Shown here: in pieces, positions 33,897 through 43,468 of the stretch
How the letters are laid out: the number at the start of each line of letters is the position of its first letter
Numbering within the stretch: the first letter of the stretch is position 1
Assembly (NCBI GenBank): GCA_022511345.1
Contig: JAFLRR010000012.1
Location: 1-64,000, forward strand
Source: Alistipes sp.
GTDB taxonomy: Bacteria > Bacteroidota > Bacteroidia > Bacteroidales > Rikenellaceae
Direction of reading: 5' to 3'
Length of the DNA stretch: 64,000 nt
Notes under the pieces: generated by a model
What the model was told of the DNA's origin: nothing
The model's database searches: none
The model's input: only the letters and a program-made list of their open reading frames with translations
Translations under genes and position numbers: made by a program

Positions 33897-33926
33897 TGTA
33901 ACCTTTTGCCGGACGGTGCGTCTAAT
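33897..33926 (+). promoter_or_regulatory. ECF sigma-type promoter of the DUF6249-like gene
   Basis: TGTAACCTTTTGC (33897-33909), 9 nt, CGTCTAAT (33919-33926). It drives the membrane-protein gene at 33970 with a leader of about 38 nt. Confidence 0.8.
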
Positions 33927-33969
33927 ATACAAACGAAACTGATGTTTAACAACAAAAAACAAAACTACT

Positions 33970-34362
33970 ATGGATTTTACACCTGTTTTTATCTGCGGAT
34001 TTCTGTTTCTGGCCGTCTACAAAATCATCGAACTGTTGGTGCACCGTCGCGAACGCATAATGCTTGTTGAGAAACTCGAGAAACTGGACGGTGCCGCATT
34101 CGACCTGCTGCGTCAGAATTTCGGCCGGCGGGATGAATCGTCGTCATACTGGCCGCTGCGCATAGGCGCACTGCTGGTCGGTCTTGGATTCGGCATACTC
34201 GTTTCGCTACTGATAATTTACTTATATCCTCGGAATGACTTTCGTGAATGGCAAATATTCAGTTATCTGCAGAGCTTCGGCGTGCTGATGGGCGCAGGGC
34301 TGGGACTGCTGGCGGCGTTCGTCTTCGAGTTCAAACACAAACATAAGGAAGAGAAGAAGTAG
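33970..34362 (+). CDS. Small membrane protein, DUF6249-like
   Basis: A 130-residue protein with three hydrophobic segments: residues 4-22, then RIGALLVGLGFGILVSLLIIYLY-like at about 62-84, then about 98-116. It has a basic HKHKEEKK tail. The middle segment resembles the DUF6249 family that often accompanies ECF sigma genes in Bacteroidetes. Its promoter matches that of the divergent sigma factor, so it is a likely regulon member and could take part in envelope-stress sensing. Confidence 0.75.
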   Translation: MDFTPVFICGFLFLAVYKIIELLVHRRERIMLVEKLEKLDGAAFDLLRQNFGRRDESSSYWPLRIGALLVGLGFGILVSLLIIYLYPRNDFREWQIFSYLQSFGVLMGAGLGLLAAFVFEFKHKHKEEKK

Positions 34363-34465
34363 CGCCATCTGATTGGCAGCGACGGTCGATGACCCGATGC
34401 TGCTGCGGACATGAACAGGGAGAGCAGCACTCTTTTAATGGTTCGTGTTCGGGTGGAGAATATGC

Positions 34466-34496
34466 GCAATCGCCGGGCCTGAGGTCCGGCGATTGC
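34466..34496. terminator. Hairpin between convergent genes
   Basis: GCAATCGCCGG (34466-34476) and CCGGCGATTGC (34486-34496). It lies between the DUF6249-like gene and the outer-membrane protein gene. No T-run. Confidence 0.55.
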
Positions 34497-34502
34497 ATCT
34501 TG

Positions 34503-36215
34503 TCAGAACTTTATGCCCAGCGTCAGAGCCACGTTGCTGCGGGCTAATTTTGTCGAGCAGAGACCGCTGTAGTCCGAAGCCGAGTCGACGTAGATGTTGC
34601 CCGCGTCATAGGCGTAGGCATAGAAGAGCCGGTAGTCGGTCAGACGGCTGCTGACGTACTGGTAGGCTGCGTCGAGCGACACGCGCGGCGATATGGCGAA
34701 GCCGATGCCGGCCGTGTAGATGTTCGAGGCATAGACCACGGGCGAGGCGTAGAGCTCGTCGTCGCTGCTGCTGCCGCGAAGCATCGAACCATTGTATCCG
34801 TAGCCGGCGCGCAGCGACAGACGGGGCGTGACCTTGGTCTCGAGACCTATGCGCAGGGTATTGGAGCCCTTGAATGCCGCGCTGAAGTAGCTGTTGTAGT
34901 CCGAGGTGCTGAATACGTAGGGCATGTTGCTCATGCGTATGCCGTTGTACCAGTCGCGCTCGTAGTCGACGGATACGATGCTCGACTTGCCGATGGTGTA
35001 CGATACGCCGAACATGAGCCTTGTGGGCGACGACATCTCCCACGAATCGGCTCCGCGGTCCTCGATGCGCGGCGTGCCCTCAGAGGCATAGACGAATCCG
35101 TTCTCGAGCTGGTAGCCGCCGGGATTGCTGCCTATGCTCTCGCTGGCCGAGTCCATGCCGGCTCCGTAGGAGAAGTCGAGCGAGTAGTATGTCGGCGTGT
35201 GGAGAGCGATGCCTATGCGCAGCGCATCTATGGGCCGCCACGTAAATCCTATCTTGAAATTGACTCCCGTGCCCGAAACTTCGCTCCACTGCGCATAGTC
35301 GAAGTAGCGCATCAGATATGGCGTAGCGGCGGGGTCGACATTGCCGTCGGGATATATGTTCTCGCCGTAGGAGACGGTCGTCTTGCGGCTTATGTGGAGC
35401 AGTCCGAGCGAGGCGCCGACGTAGAACTTGTTGCTTATGTTCATGCCGAAGGCGAACGAATATTCGCCCGCCGAGCCGCGGCTGGTGACGGTGGTGTACT
35501 GGTCGGTGGTGAACGACTGGGGGTACTCGTCCAGTCCCCATGCGTCGCCGAACTTGTTCAGCAGACCGCACTTGTATGCGAGCACACCGCCCCACAGACG
35601 GCTGCTGAGGTCGAAATCGGTATATTCGCGGCCGTTGTATATGTCGGCTATGCGTCCCGATGAGTTGATGCCTATGCCGTAGGCGTCGAGCTGCCGCGCG
35701 AACATGCCGGCGAGCGTCGAGGGGCTGTTGCCGCGCACGAACGAATACTGGCTGTTGTAGTCGGCTATGCGGTTGTAACCCAGACCGATGTTGACCGACA
35801 GCACCGAGCCCGTGCCTTCGTAGGCATTGAATACCACGCCCGTGGAGCCGAGTGCGAAGCGGCTTGTCGAGTTGGAGAGGTTGACGGGCGAGTTGTTTGT
35901 AGCCGAGGTGAATGTCACCATGGGCGTGAGTGCGACCTCAGAACCGCGGTACATGCCCAAACCTGCAGGGTTGAGCGATATGGAGGTCAGGTCGGCGCCG
36001 AGCGATGTGAAGGCTCCGGCCATGGCCATTGAGCGCGCCGTGCCGAATCCCGATTCGTAGTTGGCCAGACTGAAGATGTCGGCCGTCGATAGACGGTCGC
36101 GGTCGGCGAGCAGTCCGCCGAATGCATAGGAGTACTGTTGCGCCGTTGCGGTGAGCGTCGCGGTTGCTGTGAGCAGCATGGTTGCCGCTATGGTCAATCG
36201 TTTCATAGTCATCAT
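34503..36215 (-). CDS. FadL/OmpP1-type outer-membrane protein
   Basis: A 570-residue protein with a signal peptide ending near TATAQQ. The mature start (RTARSMAMAGAFTSLGADLTSISLNPAGLGMYRG-like region at residues 55-95) is the conserved hatch segment of the FadL/TodX family. The rest is strand-rich with aromatic girdles and ends in a Phe (NVALTLGIKF), typical of barrels. It should transport hydrophobic solutes across the outer membrane. The alternative start nine bases downstream (MKRLTIAATMLL) gives a more usual signal peptide. Confidence 0.82.
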   Translation of the reverse strand: MMTMKRLTIAATMLLTATATLTATAQQYSYAFGGLLADRDRLSTADIFSLANYESGFGTARSMAMAGAFTSLGADLTSISLNPAGLGMYRGSEVALTPMVTFTSATNNSPVNLSNSTSRFALGSTGVVFNAYEGTGSVLSVNIGLGYNRIADYNSQYSFVRGNSPSTLAGMFARQLDAYGIGINSSGRIADIYNGREYTDFDLSSRLWGGVLAYKCGLLNKFGDAWGLDEYPQSFTTDQYTTVTSRGSAGEYSFAFGMNISNKFYVGASLGLLHISRKTTVSYGENIYPDGNVDPAATPYLMRYFDYAQWSEVSGTGVNFKIGFTWRPIDALRIGIALHTPTYYSLDFSYGAGMDSASESIGSNPGGYQLENGFVYASEGTPRIEDRGADSWEMSSPTRLMFGVSYTIGKSSIVSVDYERDWYNGIRMSNMPYVFSTSDYNSYFSAAFKGSNTLRIGLETKVTPRLSLRAGYGYNGSMLRGSSSDDELYASPVVYASNIYTAGIGFAISPRVSLDAAYQYVSSRLTDYRLFYAYAYDAGNIYVDSASDYSGLCSTKLARSNVALTLGIKF

Positions 36216-36236
36216 CTTTGATATGTTTTCAGTTTT

Positions 36237-36262
36237 GCGCCGGCATCTTGCGGTGCCGGCGC
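36237..36262 (-). terminator. Hairpin downstream of the W/Y/G-rich lipoprotein gene
   Basis: GCGCCGGCA (36237-36245) pairs with TGCCGGCGC (36254-36262). It has a strong stem but no T-run on the minus strand, and it lies in the leader of the next gene. Confidence 0.45.
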
Positions 36263-36294
36263 CTGAGCGGGCGTTGCACGCGCCCCTCTATCTG

Positions 36295-37440
36295 TTATCG
36301 GCCGCGGGAGTTTCCGCTTCCGCCGCCCGACGAACGGCTTGTTCCGCCCGACGAGTAACCTCCGCCGCCCGAGTAGCTTCCGCCTCCGCTGCGCGAACTG
36401 CTGCCCGAGTAGGACGAACGGTTGGAGTTGCCGTTGTAGGAGGAGCTGCCCGAGTCGCTGCGGCTGCTGCGTCCGCTGTCATACGACTGGCGGTTGTTGC
36501 CGGTGCCGCGGCTCGGAGCGGTCTGCGTGTCGCGCCGGTTGTTCTGGCTGCCGGCAGCAGGTTGCTGAGCTCTGTTGCCTCCGATGTTGTAGCCGCCCGG
36601 GCGCGTTACTCTCGAACCGGGAGCCTGACTTGAGCCCGCGAGATGTCCCGGGCGCAGGCCCGGACGGTCGGGAACGGGACGTCCTGCCGGGTGCGAGGGT
36701 CCGTGACCCGGATATACCCAGCCGGGGTAGTTGGGCCACGGTCTGCCGGGCCAGCCCCAGCCGAAGCTTGCGCCCCAGCCGTAGCTCCACATGTATCCTG
36801 TGCCGAACCAAGAATCGTACCAGCCCCAGGAGTAGCGCGGATAGCCCCAGGTCCACGAATACCAGGGCGAGTAGCCCCAGTCGAAATACCATTTGCTGTA
36901 GAGGCCTGCGGCATATCCCGCCGTGGCTACTGTGGGCAGTCCCCATCTTCCGAACATCGAGGTGATGTATTTGGGCTCGACCCACACATTGTCGCCCATG
37001 ACGATTATGTTGTAGTAGGCCGGGTCGTATGCCGATACGTAGTTGTATGCCGGCGAGTAGCGCAACTCCCAGTAGCTCGAGGGCATGTTGTAGGTCGGCG
37101 ACTTGAATGCGTTCAGACGCCGCGCATAGGCGCTCTCGTAGCTGTCGGCCAGCACGTTTGAGAACGACATCTTATTATTCTGAGAGTAGTAGCTCTCCTG
37201 AGCCGCTGCGGCCTGCGCCTCGGCTATCTTGGCCTCCCACTCGGCACGTCGGGCCTCGGCCTGAGCCTTGCGGATGTCGGCCTCCTCCTTCTGGCGGCGA
37301 GCTATCTGCGCACGGTCGTGCGTGGCGTACAAGTCGTCGGTGTAGCCGCTGTTGCTGCGTGCAGAGTAGTACGACGACATGCATCCCGTGGCTGCTACAG
37401 CCGCGAGAATCATGGCTAATGTGAGTTTCAGCGTTTTCAT
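36295..37440 (-). CDS. Low-complexity W/Y/G-rich lipoprotein
   Basis: A 381-residue protein. The lipoprotein signal ends at Cys20 (AATGC). A short charged coiled-coil stretch follows (ARRQKEEADIRKAQAEARRA, about 47-75). A conserved-looking central part (100-170) leads into a Trp/Tyr/Gly-rich zone (WGYSPWYSWTWGYPRYSWGW). A Pro/Gly stretch follows and then a Ser/Gly/Arg tail. Secreted and lipid-anchored; function unknown. Similar W/Y-rich lipoproteins occur in Bacteroidales, but I know no assigned role. Confidence 0.78.
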   Translation of the reverse strand: MKTLKLTLAMILAAVAATGCMSSYYSARSNSGYTDDLYATHDRAQIARRQKEEADIRKAQAEARRAEWEAKIAEAQAAAAQESYYSQNNKMSFSNVLADSYESAYARRLNAFKSPTYNMPSSYWELRYSPAYNYVSAYDPAYYNIIVMGDNVWVEPKYITSMFGRWGLPTVATAGYAAGLYSKWYFDWGYSPWYSWTWGYPRYSWGWYDSWFGTGYMWSYGWGASFGWGWPGRPWPNYPGWVYPGHGPSHPAGRPVPDRPGLRPGHLAGSSQAPGSRVTRPGGYNIGGNRAQQPAAGSQNNRRDTQTAPSRGTGNNRQSYDSGRSSRSDSGSSSYNGNSNRSSYSGSSSRSGGGSYSGGGGYSSGGTSRSSGGGSGNSRGR

Positions 37441-37629
37441 AATCTACTCCCTGTTTGAGTTGCTTCGTTTTATCGTTGAACGAAAACCGTACCGTTTTTA
37501 TTGTGCCGCCCGGAGGCGCTTACTGCAACAAATATACGCAAAATCCGTGACAGAACAATGCCCGGCCTGCACAAAAAGAGCAGGGCGGCCCCTGGGGACC
37601 GCCCTGAATGCAGCATTCGCCGGCTGCGG

Positions 37630-39087
37630 TTAATTATGCTTTGGACCGTCTGCATCGCTCTCGGATACAGGCGTTTTCTTTGTCTGGGTGCCGGGTGCGG
37701 CAGCGGTCTCGCCTTGCGTCTGCCAGCCGCCGCCGAGAACCTTGTAGAGCTGGACCAGAGCCAGATGTTCGTCGCGGATGGCGTTGTTCAGACCGATTTG
37801 CGCATCCAGATAGCGGCGCTGAGCGTCGAGCACGTCGATGTAGTCGATGGTGCTCGGGTATTGCAGTCGCACCAGGGCGTCGTATTTGCGGGCGGCGTCG
37901 CGAAGCTCGATTTTCTTTGTAGCGGCATTGCGTGCGTTGCGGTATGTCACCACTGCGTCGCTGGCCTCCTTGAAGACCTCGAGCACCTTCTGCTCGTAAC
38001 CCAGGCGCGCCTCGTCATAGGCTGCAATCGAGGCTCTGTATTTGGCCTTTTTGCGGCCGAAGCCGAAGATTGGGGCCGTGATGGTCTCGGCTATGTATGA
38101 GAAGGGCGAGCGGAAGATGGTCCGCAGATTCTCGTCCTCGACACCTCCGGTGAGCGTGATGACCATGCGCGGGAAACGGTCGGCATAGGCCACGCCCACG
38201 CCGGCCATGGCCGACTGCAGGCGCTGCTCGGCGGCTCTGACGTCGGGACGGCGTTTCAGCAGCTCCGAGGGGATGCCGGCCGGAAGATTGTCGGGCAGGT
38301 CGTCATCGTCGAGGTTGCTGCTGCGGTCGACTTTCCAGTCGGGATATTCGCCCATGAGCAGCGAAAGGACATTTTCGGTGGTCTCGATATTAGATTCGAG
38401 GTTGGGAATGAGCGCTGCGGTTGAGGCGTACTCCACCTGCGCCTGCTGGTAGACCGTCTCCGAGGTGAGTCCTCCCTCGAAGCGCAGACGAGCCTTCTCC
38501 ATGCCCTCGATGCGGGTGACGAGCGTGCGGCGCACGATTCCCAGCTCGTTGTCCAGCGCCACCAGCCTGAAATATGCCGAGGCCGCCTCGGCCACGAGCG
38601 TCATTCTCATGGCCCGCTCGTCCTCGAGCGTTGCGACATACTCGGCGCCGGCCTTGCGCTTGGCCCAGCGCAGGTTGCCCCAGAAATCGAGCTCCCAGCT
38701 GATTGTGGCCTTGATTCCGAACTCGGGGTCGCGCAGGGACTTTCCGCCGTAGTAGTCGTTGGTCTCGTTGTTGAACGGAACGCTTATGCTCAGATTGGGA
38801 AGTCTGTTGGCCTTGCCTATGCGGTACATCTCGCGGGCCTGCTCGACACGCGCGGCGGCGGCCTGTATGCGGCGGTTGTTGGCCAGCGTGCGTTCGATTA
38901 TGCGGCACAGCTTCTCGTCGCCGTAGAACTCCCACCACGCAAGGTCGGCCACGGTCATCGAGTCGAGCTCCGTGCCGGCTATGTTTTCAGGCAGATTCAG
39001 CTCGGGAGCCTTGCATTCGCGCACGGCCGAACATGAGGCCGCAAACAGCGACAGGACGGCTATGATGTATATTGCTGCGGATTTCAT
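37630..39087 (-). CDS. RND efflux outer-membrane channel (TolC/OprM family)
   Basis: A 485-residue NodT-type outer-membrane factor lipoprotein (lipobox AASC, Cys19). It has two OEP repeats, each with long helices (for example NNRRIQAAAARVEQAREMYR). It carries the PDWKVDRSSN region and the RRPDVRAAEQRL motif typical of the family. It forms the exit duct for the pump encoded just upstream, and its ATG overlaps the pump gene's stop by 4 nt. Confidence 0.92.
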   Translation of the reverse strand: MKSAAIYIIAVLSLFAASCSAVRECKAPELNLPENIAGTELDSMTVADLAWWEFYGDEKLCRIIERTLANNRRIQAAAARVEQAREMYRIGKANRLPNLSISVPFNNETNDYYGGKSLRDPEFGIKATISWELDFWGNLRWAKRKAGAEYVATLEDERAMRMTLVAEAASAYFRLVALDNELGIVRRTLVTRIEGMEKARLRFEGGLTSETVYQQAQVEYASTAALIPNLESNIETTENVLSLLMGEYPDWKVDRSSNLDDDDLPDNLPAGIPSELLKRRPDVRAAEQRLQSAMAGVGVAYADRFPRMVITLTGGVEDENLRTIFRSPFSYIAETITAPIFGFGRKKAKYRASIAAYDEARLGYEQKVLEVFKEASDAVVTYRNARNAATKKIELRDAARKYDALVRLQYPSTIDYIDVLDAQRRYLDAQIGLNNAIRDEHLALVQLYKVLGGGWQTQGETAAAPGTQTKKTPVSESDADGPKHN

Positions 39088-42000
39088 CGTTTCAACAGAG
39101 CTTTGATTTTATAGATGCACACGAAGAAGAAGGGCACGAATACTATTCCGACGGTTATGGCGGCGAGCATTCCGAAGAATACTCCCGTGCCTATTCCCTG
39201 ACGGCTCGCCGAACCGGGGCCCGAGGCGAATACCAGCGGCAGCAGACCCAGGATGAAGGCCAGCGAGGTCATGACTATGGGGCGGAAGCGTAGGTGCGCT
39301 GCCGTGAGCGCCGCAGCGGCAGGGTCGCTGCCCCTCTCCACGGCCTCCTTGGCGAACTCGACTATCAGAATGGCGTTTTTGGCCACCAGACCCACGAGCA
39401 TGACCAGACCTATCTGGAAGTAGATGTTGTTCTCGAGTCCGCATATGACGATGCCCAGATAGGCGCCGATGCCGGCCACGGGCAGCGAGATGATGACGGC
39501 CAGCGGCACCGTCCAGCTCTCGTACTGGGCCGCCAGGAAGAGGAAGACGAACAGGAATGCCAGAGCCAGAACCACTCCCGTGCTGCCGCTGGCATGCTTC
39601 TCCTGATATGAGAGTCCGCTCCACTCGACGCCGATGTTGGCCGGCAGATGGTCGCGCGCTATGCGCTCCAGCACGGCCATGGCCTGTCCCGAGCTGTAGC
39701 CGTGGGCGGCCTCGCCGGTGACTGTGGCAGAGGTGAACATGTTGAAACGCTTGACGGTGCCTGCGCCCGTGGTGTAGTAGGAGGTGCCGAGCGAGGTGAC
39801 TGGTATCATGGCGTTGCCCGTGCCGCGCACGAAGAAGAGGTTGAGGTTGTCGCGGCGTGCGCGGTAGGGGGCCTCGGCCTGAATGTAGACGCGGTAGATG
39901 CGGTTGAACATGTTGAAGTCGTTGACGTAGATGGAGCCCGTGAAGGTCTTCATGGTCGAGAATATGTCGGACATTGAGACTCCGTGAAGGCGTGCCTTGT
40001 CGCGGTCGACGTCGAAGTAGAGCTGCGGAATGTCGCGCTGCATGGACGAAGCCAGAGCCGAAAGCTCGGGCCGCTCGGCGGCATAGCGAATCAGCGTGTC
40101 GACCGCTCGCTGCAGATCGGCGTAGGTGGCGTCGCCGCGGGCCTCGAGCACCATCTCGAAGCCTCCCGAGCTGCCCAGACCGGGAATGACTGCCGGACGC
40201 GACAGATAGACCTTGCTCTCGGGATACTGCGAAAGCTCCTTGCGCACGCGGGCCATGAGCTTGGCCGGGTCGCCGCTCTTGCGTTCGCTCCACGGCTTGA
40301 GTATTACGGTCAGCTGGCTGCGGGCCGAGTTGGTGCCAACGCGGGGGCTCGAGCCGGTGACGTTGAGCACATATTTCACGTCGGGCTCCTGCAGCAGAAA
40401 CTCCATGGCGCGGTCGGTGACCTCGCGCGTGCGTTCCAGGGCTGCGCCCTCGGGCAGCTCGAGCTCGACGGTGAAGTAGCCCTGGTCCTCCTGCGGCATG
40501 AAGCTGCGGGGTGCGAGGCTGTTCATGACCCATATGGCCGCGAGTATGGTGCCGAATGCGGCAATCATGCGCTTGGGGCGTGTGAGAGCCGTTATGATGG
40601 TCTTGGCGTAGAACTTGTTGCCGGTCGAGAGCCAGTAGTTTATGCGGCGGAATATGCGGTTCTTGCGGCCCGTGTCGGGTCGCAGGAACAACGAACACAT
40701 CACAGGGCTGAGCGTGAGGGCCACGATAGTGGAGATTATGACCGACACGGCGATGGTGATTGTGAACTGACGGTAGAGGTGGCCCGTGATACCCGACAGG
40801 AAGCTGACGGGGACGAACACGGCGCAGAGCACCAACGACATGGCAATCAGAGCGCTGCCCAGGCTGCTCATGGCCTTCTTGGTGGCCTCGTATGGCGACA
40901 GACCCTCCTGGTTCATGATGCGGTCGACATTCTCGACCACGACTATGGCATCGTCGACCACGATGCCGATGGCCAGAATCAGACCCAGCAGCGTGAGCAT
41001 GTTGAGCGAGAAGCCGAAGATGAGCATCACGCCGAAGGTGCCCGTGAGCGAGATGGGCACCGCCACAATCGGGATGATTGTCGCTCGCCAGCTCTGCAGC
41101 GAGAGGAAGACCACGAGAATCACCAGCAGCAGCGCCTCGAAGAGTGCGCGGTAGACGTGGTGTATCGACTGCGAGATGTACTCGGTCATGTCGAAGGGTA
41201 TCTTGTAGGATATTCCCTCGGGGAAGTTGCGGCTTATCTCATGCATGGCCTCGCGCACGCGTTCGGCCACCTCCATGGCGTTGGCGCCGGGCAGCATGTT
41301 GATGTTCATGACGGCTGCATTGCCGCCGTTGATGCCGCTCTCGGTGGTGTAGACAGCCGCCTCGAGCGATACGCGCGCCACGTCGCGCAGACGTATTATC
41401 GAACCGTCGGGATTGGCGCGCACCACAATCTGCTCGAACTCGTCGGCAGAGGAGAGACGGCCCTTGGCTGTGATGGGAATGGTCACGTCGATGCCCTCCA
41501 TCGGAGCCTGTCCGAGGACTCCGGCGGCCGACTCGCGGTTCTGGTCCTTGAGAGCGGTCTGCAGGTCGCTGACCGTCAGTCCCAGGTCGGCGAGTTTGTC
41601 GGGCTGCACCCATATCTGCATGGCGTAGTAACGGCTGCCGACGGTGGCAACGCTTCCCACGCCCGGCACGCGTCGCAGCATGTCGAGCACGTTGAGCGTG
41701 GCGTAGTTGGAGAGGTATACCTCGTCGAACTTGGGGTCGGACGATAGCAGCGTGACGGTCATCAGACGGCTCGAAGCCTGCTTCTCGACCGATATTCCGT
41801 TCTGCACGACCTCGGCCGGCAGACGCGACTCGGCCTTCTTGAGACGGTTCTGAACATCCACAGCCGCAAGGTCGGGGTCGGTATCGGTGTCGAAGGTCAC
41901 CGTGGCCGAGAATCCTCCCGAGTTGGAGCTGGTGGACTCCATGTAAATCATGCCGGGCGTGCCGTTGAGCTCCTGCTCGAGTGGCGTGGCCACGGCCTGC

Positions 42001-42176
42001 GTCACGGTCTGGGCGTCGGCTCCGGGGTAGGAGGCCGAGACACGCACCACGGGCGGAACGATGTCGGGGTACTGGTCCACGGGAAGCATGGCCAGACCTA
42101 TGGCGCCGACAATCACTATGACCGTCGACAGCACGGTCGAGAAGACGGGTCTGTCGATAAAGAAATTCGAGTTCAT
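39084..42176 (-). CDS. RND efflux pump, HAE1 (AcrB) type
   Basis: A 1030-residue inner-membrane pump with 12 transmembrane segments and two large periplasmic loops. The proton-relay Asp pair is in GIVVDDAIVVVENVDR (helix 4), and the Lys of helix 10 is in LVGLVAKNAILIVEF. It starts FFIDRPVFSTVLS, typical of HAE1 members. It should export hydrophobic compounds such as bile salts or drugs. Short 4-nt overlaps with both neighbours show a tight three-gene operon. Confidence 0.95.
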   Translation of the reverse strand: MNSNFFIDRPVFSTVLSTVIVIVGAIGLAMLPVDQYPDIVPPVVRVSASYPGADAQTVTQAVATPLEQELNGTPGMIYMESTSSNSGGFSATVTFDTDTDPDLAAVDVQNRLKKAESRLPAEVVQNGISVEKQASSRLMTVTLLSSDPKFDEVYLSNYATLNVLDMLRRVPGVGSVATVGSRYYAMQIWVQPDKLADLGLTVSDLQTALKDQNRESAAGVLGQAPMEGIDVTIPITAKGRLSSADEFEQIVVRANPDGSIIRLRDVARVSLEAAVYTTESGINGGNAAVMNINMLPGANAMEVAERVREAMHEISRNFPEGISYKIPFDMTEYISQSIHHVYRALFEALLLVILVVFLSLQSWRATIIPIVAVPISLTGTFGVMLIFGFSLNMLTLLGLILAIGIVVDDAIVVVENVDRIMNQEGLSPYEATKKAMSSLGSALIAMSLVLCAVFVPVSFLSGITGHLYRQFTITIAVSVIISTIVALTLSPVMCSLFLRPDTGRKNRIFRRINYWLSTGNKFYAKTIITALTRPKRMIAAFGTILAAIWVMNSLAPRSFMPQEDQGYFTVELELPEGAALERTREVTDRAMEFLLQEPDVKYVLNVTGSSPRVGTNSARSQLTVILKPWSERKSGDPAKLMARVRKELSQYPESKVYLSRPAVIPGLGSSGGFEMVLEARGDATYADLQRAVDTLIRYAAERPELSALASSMQRDIPQLYFDVDRDKARLHGVSMSDIFSTMKTFTGSIYVNDFNMFNRIYRVYIQAEAPYRARRDNLNLFFVRGTGNAMIPVTSLGTSYYTTGAGTVKRFNMFTSATVTGEAAHGYSSGQAMAVLERIARDHLPANIGVEWSGLSYQEKHASGSTGVVLALAFLFVFLFLAAQYESWTVPLAVIISLPVAGIGAYLGIVICGLENNIYFQIGLVMLVGLVAKNAILIVEFAKEAVERGSDPAAAALTAAHLRFRPIVMTSLAFILGLLPLVFASGPGSASRQGIGTGVFFGMLAAITVGIVFVPFFFVCIYKIKALLKR

Positions 42177-43444
42177 CGTGCCTCCGTTGAGGGCGCACCG
42201 TTACGCGCCGATGCCACCGGTTTGACTTTCATTCCGTGCGAGAGCTTGTGGTAGCCGTCCACCACAATCCACTCGTCGCTGCCCAGGCCGCGCTCCACTA
42301 CCGTGTTGTTGTCGAGCTCGGGACCCGGCTCCACGAAGCGGCGCTCGACGACGCTGTCGGGACGCACCACATAGATATATGCGCCGCCCTTCTCGATTTC
42401 CAGCGCGCGCGTGGGGGCCACGACGGCATTCTCGCGCACGTCGAGCAGCATCTTGACTTTGGTGAACTGTCCCGGGAGGAGTTCGTGGCGCGGATTTGGC
42501 ATCTCGGCGCGCACGGAGAAGGTGCCGGTCTTGGGGTCGACCTGCGGGTCGGCGAAGTCCACCAGACCGCGATAGGGATACTCCGAGCCGTCGGCCAGCG
42601 TGATGGTGACGTAGGGGTCCCATGTGCGGGTCGAATCCTTCTGGCCGATGTTGACGTTGCGGGCCTTGGATCGCAGGTAGTCGAGGGCTGTCATGCTGAA
42701 GTCGATGCGCACCGAGTCGCTCTTGACCACCGTGGCCAGCAGCGACTGTCCGCCCGGACCCACGAGGGTTCCTATGTCGGCGTTGCGCTCGGATATGTAG
42801 CCCGATATGGGCGACTGCACGGTCGTGTAGCCCAGCGTCATCTCGGCCTGCGTGAGGTCGGCTTCATAGACCAGAACGTCGGCTGCGGCGCTCTCGTATG
42901 ATGCTATGGCGTTGTCGAGGTCGAGGCGGCTGGCTGCATTCTGCTCGAACAGGGGGCGTATGCGGTTCAGGTCGCGCTCGGCCTTGAGAGCCTGCGCGCG
43001 GGCCTTGTTGAGCTGAGCCTTGGCGCGGTCGGCGCGAGCCTTGTATAGCTTGGGGTCGATGATGAAGAGCGTCTGTCCGCGCTTGACGTATGTACCCTCG
43101 TCGAAGAGCATCTTTTCAAGGTAACCCTCCACGCGGGCGCGAATCTCGACGAACTGCTGGGCGCGGATACGTCCCACATACTCGCCGTAAATGCTCACAT
43201 TTTCGGTGGTTACGGGCTCTACGGCCACTACCGGATATTCGGGCTGCACGGCGCGCGGGCGCAGCAGCCATGCCACGGCTGCTATGACAAGCACGGCGGC
43301 GACGATAATTCCGGCCTTCTGCACACGCGTCAGATGAGGGGCGCTGTCGGCCAAAGCCTTGATGTCGGATAGTTTTATCTCCTTGAGACGCTGAAGGTTG
43401 ATGTTCCCGAGGGAGATGTTCGACAGAATGTTTTTCTTCTTCAT
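42173..43444 (-). CDS. RND efflux periplasmic adaptor (AcrA type)
   Basis: A 423-residue membrane-fusion protein. The start MKKKNILSNI is followed by an unusually long cytosolic N-terminus (about 48 residues) before the single anchor (AGIIVAAVLVIAAVAWLL). Then come the biotinyl-lipoyl half (VEIRARVEGYLEKMLFDEG), a helical hairpin, the second lipoyl half (TTVQSPISGYISERNADIGTLV) and a beta-barrel. The ATG at 43444 replaces a TTG start eight codons upstream. A minus-strand TAACTTTG box (43586-43579) lies 135 nt upstream. Confidence 0.93.
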   Translation of the reverse strand: MKKKNILSNISLGNINLQRLKEIKLSDIKALADSAPHLTRVQKAGIIVAAVLVIAAVAWLLRPRAVQPEYPVVAVEPVTTENVSIYGEYVGRIRAQQFVEIRARVEGYLEKMLFDEGTYVKRGQTLFIIDPKLYKARADRAKAQLNKARAQALKAERDLNRIRPLFEQNAASRLDLDNAIASYESAAADVLVYEADLTQAEMTLGYTTVQSPISGYISERNADIGTLVGPGGQSLLATVVKSDSVRIDFSMTALDYLRSKARNVNIGQKDSTRTWDPYVTITLADGSEYPYRGLVDFADPQVDPKTGTFSVRAEMPNPRHELLPGQFTKVKMLLDVRENAVVAPTRALEIEKGGAYIYVVRPDSVVERRFVEPGPELDNNTVVERGLGSDEWIVVDGYHKLSHGMKVKPVASARNGAPSTEAR

Positions 43445-43468
43445 GCCATCTGTGCCGGCCAGCCACAA

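Noticed and set aside
36300..36600. Possible CRISPR or tandem repeat in the GC-rich Ser/Gly tail region
   Set aside because: The repetition is codon-level low complexity of a lipoprotein tail; no regular spacers.
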